Assembly: GCA_963555705.1 (NCBI GenBank) | Contig: OY743180.1 | Coordinates: forward strand, 39,898,129-39,962,128 | Direction: 5' to 3' | DNA: 64,000 nucleotides | Source of the DNA: Ligustrum vulgare | Taxonomy: Eukaryota; Streptophyta; Magnoliopsida; Lamiales; Oleaceae | In this document: positions 56,439-64,000 of the stretch, piece by piece | Position numbering within the stretch: position 1 is the first letter of the stretch | Layout: every line of letters begins with the position of its first letter | Made by a program: the position numbers and the translations under genes | The notes under the pieces: model-generated | Databases searched by the model: none | Told to the model about the DNA's origin: nothing | The model's input: the letters and a program-made list of their open reading frames with translations, nothing else

Positions 56439-57086
56439 GTTGACTTGATTATTGTTCCTACTTGAAGTAAAATCCTTTGAGACCCTAAATCTATGTAATA
56501 TATGCCTCAAGTGTTTATGCTAGTGTATTACTCAAATTTGGCCTCGAGTGTTTGTGCTCGTGTATTACTCAAATTTGGCCTTTTCCCTCGATTAGTCTCA
56601 CCATTTTTGCCTTTTTTGATTCAATTTTTTCACTCAAGCACTTAAAAGAATGAATTCTAACTCAACTAAGTCTTATTCCCAAAGAATTCAAACTAGGATG
56701 TGAATGAGAAGTTGGTAATTTAGAAGACTTAATAAACTATTGGAAAGAGAATTTGACAATCGGGAACTAATATTAATTCAAGAAAGTGGTTCTTGAATTT
56801 TTTCACTAAAAAATTGAAAACTGTTGACTGCAAGTAATTTCCAAAATAATATATATATATTTTTTTGAATTCTGATTCTTTCCTCGAAAATTCAACTACA
56901 AAACAAAAGAGAATTAATTTGCACGCTAAATGAGAGTAATCACAACTTTAGAATTTATTTCGATAATTTTCTAGATCGAAGATTCAAAGAAGAAGAATGT
57001 GAAGAACATGACGAAAAAGAAAACAAACATCTCAATAATAAAAGAAAAGGATATAACCTTGATTTTTTTAGCCTAGGCTCTAATAA
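56439..57086 (-). other. Leader of the old minus-strand gypsy element, with primer site
   Basis: No coding. A short direct repeat, CTCAAGTGTTTATGCTAGTG and its variant, lies at 56507 and 56544. At 57086-57074 the minus strand reads TTATTAGAGCC, a mutated form of the Met-tRNA primer site. Confidence 0.55.
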
Positions 57087-57545
57087 TGACTTACACGAAC
57101 CCACATAACAATTGTAGTAAGAAACTCACGTTACATTGAATCATAACCCAAGAAAGGTAATGAATCAAAGTTTAGAGTTTGATTCTAAAATATTGAATTA
57201 AGCAACCAACACAACCATTGGCGATATGTTGATCTCTTGATCACAAGATTAGAATATCTCACCCAAAAAAGGAAGTTGTTTGAACGCCACAAGAAAATAA
57301 TCTTGATAAGATAGGAGTTAGTTCAATGAAGAACAATGACTGAAAGTAATATGCTTTTCGAATTATAATCTCAAAATTGTAAAATTAAAAATAACAATGA
57401 AGATGCTATATATGCTACAAGAATTAAATTCTATTCTACTTAGGAAACTAGATAAGAATCAAATCTAATTAGGAAAGAACTAAAACAAATCATAATCTAA
57501 TTAGGAACTAAATAAGATAAACCCATTTATTACAATAAGGGTTGA
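57087..57545 (-). mobile_element. Probable 5' LTR of the old minus-strand gypsy element
   Basis: It starts TGACTTACACG next to the primer site. The outer end is uncertain (around 57530-57560) because no 3' LTR partner is recognised near 37.48 kb. Confidence 0.4.
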
Positions 57546-58130
57546 CTAGTGTTATAGTCGCGCAAGGATTTCCGAACAATGAATTTATTATTGAAAAAAT
57601 ACGAAAAATAATAAAATTCATGAAAAATCTCGCTTCCACTAAAACCAAGCAATCACTTCCTTTTATTGTGTGATTGCTTGGAGTTCCTTTTTACTCTCGG
57701 TTAAACAGGTTGATGCACGTGTGATTGCTTGTTGATTTCAACCATGAGATCGCATAGTTGAGTTTTTCTCTCCTTCTTTACAAGCTTGAATCAAGATGAT
57801 CCAATTCATTTCTTGACATGAGTCCAACACTAAACTTATTCCTTTGCTCGCCAAGATTGTTGTTTCGTCCATTGTTTCTTGCGCAAGTCAATTCATCACT
57901 TCTTTGACCTTCTTTGCTCGCAACCAAGTCATAGAACCTTTCTTCATAACCAATGGATCCTTTCTTGAACTTGTATTTGATGGATCTTTGCTTGGATTTG
58001 TATTCGAGATCTCGATCACATCAACTAAACTTGAAGATCGTTTTCCAACTGTTACTATTCCAAACAATTGTTTTCTATGGTAACAATATTTTACTTTTAA
58101 GTTTGATCCTTCTCTAAACGCTGAAGAAAA
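57546..58130. other. Unassigned DNA
   Basis: No domain recognised. The 79-residue frame at 57844-58083 is not similar to anything I know. GTGATTGCTTG is repeated (57668, 57721). Confidence 0.4.
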
Positions 58131-59398
58131 TATGGATAGATTCTATAATTTTTCGGGTGATAAAAAAGGTAGTTTGTTTGTTAAATATTTTAGGAGATAA
58201 GTATTAAGACCTTAGAAATGCTTTAGAATATGGGGTAAAGATTTGATAATTGATATTATCCCTAATGTCCTAAATAATAGGGAGTTAGAAATGAAAGCCG
58301 AACATAAAGACGCATATTACATAGACGGTTCTTTAGTTAAGAACAGAAATTTTTCTGAATAATAACTTCAACTCTAAGATAGGAAAGGATAATAAGTTTA
58401 TAAAGAATATGAATAACATATCTAAAGATAGTAAGACTAAAAAAAATGTTAAATAAAATCAGGAAATGTTATTAGTGTTGGAAAACAAGTCATCTTATAA
58501 ATGTTTCAAAAGACAACAAGATAATGGAAAAAATCATTACAATGAAGGTGTAGCTCAAAATAATATTGGGGTAGTCTATTTGACAACAACCACAACAGTT
58601 AAAACTAAAGATGAACGTATATTAGACTCGAGATATACTTTTCATATGTACCCACACAAGGATTTATTTGTTAATTTCTCTATAGATTTCTATGGTTCCA
58701 TTAAACCAGTTAATGACTTTACATGAACTCAGAGGTGTTGGCAAAGTGTTATTAAAACTAGGAAATAAAAACACTTTTCTCTTAAATAATGCTAGATATA
58801 TCCCAAACTTAAGTGGAAACTTGATATCTTTAGGAATTCTTGATGATAAAGCTTATGACATTGGACCCAATAAAGGCCACTTAAAGATAACACCCAGACT
58901 TCTAGTACACCCAAAATAAATGGTATTTATGTCTTGAAATCCCAACCTATTTTTCTTAAATCTTTCGTTGTAGAAAACACCTATGATAAAACTGATCTTT
59001 GGCACAAAAGACTAGGACATTTAGGAGAAAGGAGGTTTTAAAACACTAAACAAAGAAGGTTCTTTTGAAAAAGATGTTTTTTTACAGAAATTATTCTTTT
59101 GTGAAGAATGCATTTTGGGAAAATAGAAAAAATCAACTTTTGATATAGGGATCGGACTCATAAATCTACTGAAGTACTTCAAAATTTTCATGCGAATTGA
59201 TGGGTTCTAGCACTATTAGTACTGTCTCATATTATAAGTATTTCCTACTTAGAGTTTATGATAATTCTAGGAAATCTTGGATTCATTTGTTAATATCTAA
59301 AGATGTTACTTTGCACGTGTTTAAGAATTGGATTATCTTGATTGAAAATTTTAAAGGGAAAAGAGTTAAATTTATTAGAACTGATGATGCTCTAGAAT
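58131..59398 (+). pseudogene. Copia gag-protease-integrase (relic, plus strand)
   Basis: Scattered gag pieces (ELEMKAEHKDAYY near 58280, degenerate knuckle KCFKRQQDNGKNHYN at 58499), then protease-like ILDSRYTFHMYPHKDLFVNF (58621), pre-integrase NARYIPNLSGNLISLGILD (58787), LWHKRLGHLGER near 58997, and integrase core STISTVSYYKYFLLRVYDNS with TDDALE (59206-59398). The Asp and Ser of the protease site are displaced and several stops are present. It stops abruptly at the CACTA terminus. Confidence 0.83.
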
Positions 59399-59580
59399 CA
59401 CTATAACAAATTGAACCTTTTACGGCGTGCATTGCATGTTGTGAAACTATTTTTAGGGCGTGTAGGCACACCGTAAAATATTACGACATTTACGGCATGC
59501 ACTACGCACGCTGTAAACTACGAGGTGCATTATGCACACCTTAAAAGGCCTCTCACAGCCTGCATAATGCACGCCGTAAA
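59399..59580 (+). mobile_element. CACTA (En/Spm-type) transposon terminus with subterminal repeats
   Basis: CACTATAACAAATTGAACC begins exactly where the copia integrase frame breaks. Inside are at least five units of TTTACGGCGTGCA type in both orientations (59418-59438, 59467-59478, 59488-59512, 59521-59544, 59556-59577). That arrangement is characteristic of CACTA ends. The other end was not found and may lie beyond the window. Confidence 0.78.
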
Positions 59581-59819
59581 TTATATTTTGATTTAAAAAA
59601 AACAGAAAAAAATACAAATTTTATAATTTGCTGACCACCAAGTTGAAAGCTGGCACAATTCTTTCTTTGTGCTTCCAATGTTCAATTTCTAGTCTCAAAA
59701 GCAAACACATTAAAGATAATACGTTTGATTGGGAGAATTAGCACACAACAATAATTAGGAAGGAAGAAAGTAATATCTTGTTCACTATATTATCTACTAG
59801 TAACAAAAACATATAGGAC
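59581..59819. other. CACTA interior, no gene recognised
   Basis: AT-rich sequence between the terminus and the captured gene piece. Confidence 0.4.
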
Positions 59820-60205
59820 ATCTAAGTCCTCATCCAAAGATAAGCCTGTGACTTCCTCGAGTGTGAACCCTTAAGAATAACAATAAAACTTTTAAATGAA
59901 GTATATTTTATTATTAGAGAACAAAATGAATGTACATTACTTACAGTGAGATACGGAAATGAGATGACATGTCTCCCAACAACACTGACATGGAATTCCT
60001 CTAAACCAGCACTAAAGGGGTTAGGACAAACAACTTGTCTTCTATAAATGGGAATGGCCAATCGACATGTACCTTCTTTGTTTGCCTGTTTAACCACAAC
60101 TTTGAGTTTGATTCCCATGAGCCATTTACATCATCTCTAATCCACTTTTCACATTTCACCAAATTGTTAACTGCAGAAAGTTCCTTCGGATTATCAACAA
60201 CTAAG
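59820..60205 (-). pseudogene. Captured fragment of a hydroxyproline O-galactosyltransferase (galectin domain)
   Basis: The minus-strand frame from 60205 shows NNLVKCEKWIRDDVNGSW, KLWLNRQTKKVHVDWPFPF and EDKLFVLT, and after a one-step frame change SAGLEEFHVSVVGRHVISFPY. This is the galectin-like domain of plant GALT2-6 enzymes, Golgi proteins that add galactose to hydroxyproline in arabinogalactan proteins. At 59944 a GTAAGTA donor follows; at 59870 an acceptor AG precedes a second exon piece reading FTLEEVTGLSLDEDLDV, the next conserved block. So the piece was captured as genomic DNA with its intron. The frameshift, truncation and nearby copia insertion (60211) make it nonfunctional. Confidence 0.82.
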
Positions 60206-60210
60206 GAGAG

Positions 60211-60785
60211 TGTTAGTGATATTGTAATATAAATATAAAATATTACAATAATAATGGATACAATAACCGTAACCAATTAGGCTAAGGCGCGGATATCTCG
60301 CTTTCTTTAAGGAGATTCAAGCTCTCTGCGGTGTTGGAAAAACATCAATCACCGGAGTAACCAGAAATCTCTGACTTGTCCCCTCCAGGATACGCCCAAC
60401 TTAAATGTTGTGTGGTTAAATCCTTAATTTGAAATAAATGATTAATCCAAAGCTCTCTCTTACAAGAACATCCTTCTATCGGCCAAAAATATCTTCAAAA
60501 ATATCTATTTAATTATGCATGGGAGAAACCGTTTGTTTTTATGTGTATATATATATATTTCTCTTCTTATTATGCAAAGTAATGTGTATGGTATTTATAG
60601 GCATAATTGTAATCATTACATTGAAAATGGACCAATCAAATTAAAAAAAGGTGATGGTTACGTGTGATCATATAATTTTGCTTAAAAGAGAGACCAATCA
60701 AAGTTAAACAAACAATTCACATGTGAGAAAAAATGTGGTCCAATAGTTTTGTAACAATTGTAAAATTTTAGTAAATGTCACAACA
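60211..60785 (-). mobile_element. 3' LTR (575 bp) of a minus-strand copia element
   Basis: It matches 63125-63699. It begins TGTTAGTGATATTG and ends TCACAACA on the plus strand, followed by the inverted polypurine tract ATCCCCCACTC. Flanks GAGAG (60206-60210) and GAGTG (63700-63704) fit a target duplication with one change. Confidence 0.93.
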
Positions 60786-61384
60786 ATCCCCCACTCAATT
60801 ACTAAAATTAATATACATTATGGCCAATAGACAGATTATTATGTATTATGATAGGTGTGACTCTGCATTGAACCTTCACTAGTGAAACAACAATCTCTAC
60901 TCCACAGTTAGTAGTAATCTCGGACTTGAACTATAACTGGTTAAGGGAGATAAAGAATTGCTGCTCACACATAATAATCCAGGTGTTAATTTGAGCCTTA
61001 ATAGCAAGCACTTACAGTTTTGTGCTGATCCCGGTATTCATGAGTGTATTTCAAGAATATGCCCAATATTCTCATAGAGAGCGGCCCCACTCTCGCACTC
61101 ATATAGGTAAAATTTGTCAAGAGTGCACCTGTAACTGTAGCACCCCACTCATAAGAGATACAAATTTTATTAAGAGTTTTTCAAGAAAACTCAGCCCTCG
61201 ATCGTTATAGGATAATGGACATACACCATAGGGATGGACAAAATAAATTTGTGCATTCTACCGGCCATCATATAATTCATTTTTCCCATTGAACCTGGAT
61301 ACAGGATCTCTGGTCACCAGGTTGGATATCCTTGTACATGGCTCATGATGATATGGGCATCAATCCCATCCCCCTCGATATATT
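60786..61384 (-). other. 3' untranslated interior of the minus-strand copia element
   Basis: Polypurine tract, then noncoding sequence up to the end of the RNase H region. The frame at 61022-61210 (plus) is not recognised. Confidence 0.6.
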
Positions 61385-62352
61385 TCAGACCATTTCTCTT
61401 GCCAGGGCCTTGGTTAATGGATCTACAAGATTATCAGATGATTTAATGTAATTTACATTAATTATCTCATTACTCAGATAGGATCTCACAGTACTGTATT
61501 TTCTTCTTATAGGTCTGGATTTACCGTTATAATAATGGTTATTCACTCTATCAATAGCAGCAGTACTGCCACAATAAACCAAAATAGGAGGTATTGGTTT
61601 TCCCACATTGGAATTTCCTGTAATAAATCTCTCAACCAATTTTCTTTCTCACTAGCTGATGCTAAAGCAATTAGTTCAGCCTCCATAGTAGAGTTAGCAA
61701 TAATGGTTTGTTTTTTAGATTTCCAACAAATAGCAGCATCTCCCAATTTGAAAATATATCCACTGGTAGATAAAGAATCTCCTCATAGAGTATTCCAATC
61801 TGCATCACAAAATCCTTCAACAACAACAGGATATTTTTGATAAAGTAAGCCATAATTTTTGGTACCAAATAAATATCTCATTACTCGATCAATAGCATGC
61901 CAATGTTCTTTACCTGGCTTACTCGTATACCTGCTAAGTACTCCTACTGTAAATGTAATGTTTGGTCTCGTGCAATCATTTGCATATCACAAGCTTCCAA
62001 TTATGCTAGCATATTCCTTTTGATTTATCACTTCATCTTCCCTCTCAACCGGGAATAAGTGTACACTTTAATTGAAAGGAGTAGCAACATACTTGCAATC
62101 AACATAATTGTATTTTTTCAAGATTTTCTCAATATATTGTGATTGATCAAGAAAAATACCACTACATGTTTTAGTAATTCGCATTCCCAAAATAAATTTA
62201 GCCTCACCAAGATCTTTCATGTCAAAATGATTTTTGAGCATATTTTTGGCCTCGTTTATAACATGAATATTAGAGTCAAAAATCAACATATCATCAACAT
62301 ATAGGCTAATAATAACATGAGAATTTTTCCAAGATTTATTTATCACTCTCAT
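61385..62352 (-). pseudogene. Copia RT C-terminal part and RNase H
   Basis: The frame at 62352-62068 carries ISLYVDDMLIFDSN (intact YVDD), FDMKDLGEAKFILGMRI and LDQSQYIEKILKKYNYVDCK. After stops and frameshifts come the RNase H pieces [40 protein letters not shown] and the end DNLVDPLTKALAREMV. At least three breaks are visible between 62068 and 61640. Confidence 0.88.
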
Positions 62353-62401
62353 TCACTTTATACCCATTTTCAATCATGCAGCAATCAAATTTATCATGCC
62401 A

Positions 62402-63104
62402 CTATTTAGGAGCCTGCTTTAAGCCATAAAGGGATTTAGATAGCTTACACACTTTGCCTTCTTTACCTGGTTGTGTAAACCCTTCGGGTTGGTCCATATA
62501 TATTTCTTCATCAAGATCACCATTTAAAAAAGCAGTTTTAACATCCATTTGATGAATAATCAAATTATGAATAGTAGATATTGCAATTAGCAATCTTATA
62601 GATGTTATTCTTATAACCGGAGAAAAGGTATCACAAAAGTCTAAATCAACTTGTTGTTTGAAACCTTTTGCTACAAGCCTCGCTTTGTACTTATCTACAC
62701 TACCATCCGGTTTTAGTTTCTTCCTTAGGACCCATTTACACCCAATAGTTTTATAACCTGGTGGTAAATCAACCAATTTCCAAGTGTTCTTGGCAGGGGA
62801 GAAAGTAGTGTCATAATAATGATAAAAATGATCAGCAAGACAATTTAAAAGATAATTCCGACAGTTATACTCATCTTTTTTATATTGCTCCACTTTTTCA
62901 TCATGCTCTAGATATTCATCATCGTCCATGCCATCAGTTTTGATTTTTCTTGGATCCTTCTCTGTGAGGACATAAGCAACTTTGAGCAGGTTGAGGTAAA
63001 AAGAGGACTTTGCCTTTCCAGTGCTTAAAGTTCACGCCCTTGAAGCGAAAAGGCTTATTTAGATGTCCTACACTTTCATTGGTCTTTTCTACGTTTTGAT
63101 CCAT
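62402..63104 (-). pseudogene. Copia gag start fused in frame to reverse transcriptase
   Basis: From ATG 63104 the minus strand starts like a copia gag ([13 protein letters not shown], then [15 protein letters not shown]); one frame break lies near 63010-62940. The frame from 62929 continues with gag-type sequence (KDEYNCRNYLLNCLADHFY) and at about residue 51 passes without a stop into RT (NTWKLVDLPPGYKTIGCKWV, YKARLVAKGFKQQ, HQMDVKTAFLNGDLDEEIYM, KSLYGLKQAPK). The rest of gag, protease and integrase are missing. A small break at 62353-62401 separates it from the YVDD part. Confidence 0.85.
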
Positions 63105-63124
63105 TAGTTGAATCTCCTTAAAAT
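63105..63124 (-). promoter_or_regulatory. Unusual primer-site region of the minus-strand copia element
   Basis: Next to the 5' LTR the minus strand reads ATTTTAAGGAGATTCAAC, with no TGG start and no Met-tRNA match. It shares a perfect 15-base inverted match (TTTAAGGAGATTCAA) with the element's own LTR. Confidence 0.45.
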
Positions 63125-63699
63125 TGTTAGTGATATTGCAATATAAATATAAAATATTACAATAATAGTGGATACAATAATCGTAACCAATTAGGCTGAT
63201 GCGCGGATATCTCGCTTTCTTTAAGGAGATTCAAGCCCTCCGCGGTGTTTAAAAAACATCAATCATCGGTGCAATCATAAATCTCTGACTTGTCCCCTCC
63301 AGGATACAACAGCCCAACTTAAATATTGTGTGGTTAAATCCTTATTTTGCACTAAAGGATTAACCCAAAGCTCTCTTACAAAAACATCCTTCTATTGGCC
63401 AAAAATATCTTACAAAATTATATATTTAGTTATGCATGGGAGAAACCGTTTGTTTTTATGTGTGTATATATATTTCTCTTCTTATTATGCAAAGTAATGT
63501 GTATGGTATTTATAGGCATAATTGTAATCATTACATTGAAAATGGACCAATCAAATTAAGAAAGGTTATGGTTACGTGTGATCATATAATTTTGCTTAAA
63601 AGTGAGACCAATCAAAGTTAAACAAACAATTCACATGTGAGAAAAAATGTGGTCCAACAGTTTTGTAACAATTGTAAAATTTTAGTAAATGTCACAACA
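63125..63699 (-). mobile_element. 5' LTR (575 bp) of the minus-strand copia element
   Basis: Pair of 60211-60785, with a minus-strand TATA box (TATAAATACC) near 63515-63506. Frames inside it are accidental. Confidence 0.93.
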
Positions 63700-64000
63700 G
63701 AGTGTCTGACACCAAAAGTTAGAAGATACAAGAGCCAAGTAGCAATGCAAAATAAAAAACTACATAAAAATGCTTTTTCTTTACCAAAAAATCCTTCCGT
63801 ATTCAGTAATTTGCATCTCATAGCAAGCTTCACCAAGACAAGAAGTCTATAATGCAACAGTACAAATTCAGTAAAAATCCTCAATATGATAATCAATGAA
63901 CGATCCATAAACAAAGTGAGCAATTCAAGTTAAAAGAGTAGTACTAATGCAATCATAAAATATTTAGTAAGAGATGAAGAATGGCGCAAAGCCACAAGCA
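63700..64000. other. Flanking DNA right of the copia element
   Basis: It starts with GAGTG, the partner of GAGAG at 60206. It should be the continuation of the captured galactosyltransferase locus or CACTA interior, but I could not read a conserved exon in it. Confidence 0.4.

Noticed and set aside
59822..60118. 98-codon minus-strand frame as a new gene
   Set aside because: It reads through the intron and in the wrong phase of the captured galactosyltransferase exons.

Overview
This is a gene-poor, AT-rich stretch of a plant nuclear genome, most likely an angiosperm and probably a eudicot. The evidence is the repeat content: Ty3/gypsy and Ty1/copia LTR elements with plant-type primer sites, a Cassandra element carrying a 5S rRNA-like sequence, hAT and CACTA DNA transposons, and a captured plant hydroxyproline galactosyltransferase fragment. 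I see no intact ordinary host gene, no rRNA locus, no free-standing tRNA gene and no CRISPR. Nearly every base belongs to a transposon, and many elements are nested.

Left part (1-8269): a very young Ty3/gypsy-type element with 3.43-kb LTRs. Its 5' LTR is cut by the window edge. It has no gag or pol. Its 3.3-kb interior carries, on the opposite strand, an intact intronless LONELY GUY (LOG)-like cytokinin-activating enzyme gene and an intact small basic Cys-rich protein gene. The same two-gene antisense cassette occurs again at about 27.49-29.48 kb inside an unrelated Ty1/copia-type element (25708-32064, 0.23-kb LTRs). There the LOG frame is still open and the Cys-rich gene has a 16-bp deletion. 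This shared cassette is the most striking feature of the window.

8387-17505: a hAT transposon with matching terminal repeats, an 8-bp target duplication and a decayed transposase C-terminus, interrupted by a complete but decayed copia element (9937-16749, target duplication AATAT). 18464-21371: the left end of a SIRE-like copia element with a long LTR and intact gag. 21.5-25.2 kb: GTGAC-rich repeats, a second hAT transposase relic and a dispersed repeat.

32-36.5 kb: noncoding interior of a further LTR element interrupted by Cassandra (34263-35014). 36.5-37.5 kb: a second copy of the dispersed repeat and of GTGAC-rich DNA.

37.5-57.5 kb: an old minus-strand Ty3/gypsy element broken by three kinds of insertion. 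These are a 909-bp foldback block made of five tRNA-like 179-bp units (38534-39442), a solo LTR related to the LTR of the first element (40035-42191), and an Athila-type element present both as a solo LTR (43196-44869) and as a full-length copy (45325-55998). The Athila target site itself was duplicated in tandem.

57.5-64 kb: a decayed plus-strand copia piece, cut by the end of a CACTA element that carries an intron-containing galactosyltransferase fragment. That fragment is in turn interrupted by a minus-strand copia element (60211-63699) with an in-frame gag-RT fusion.
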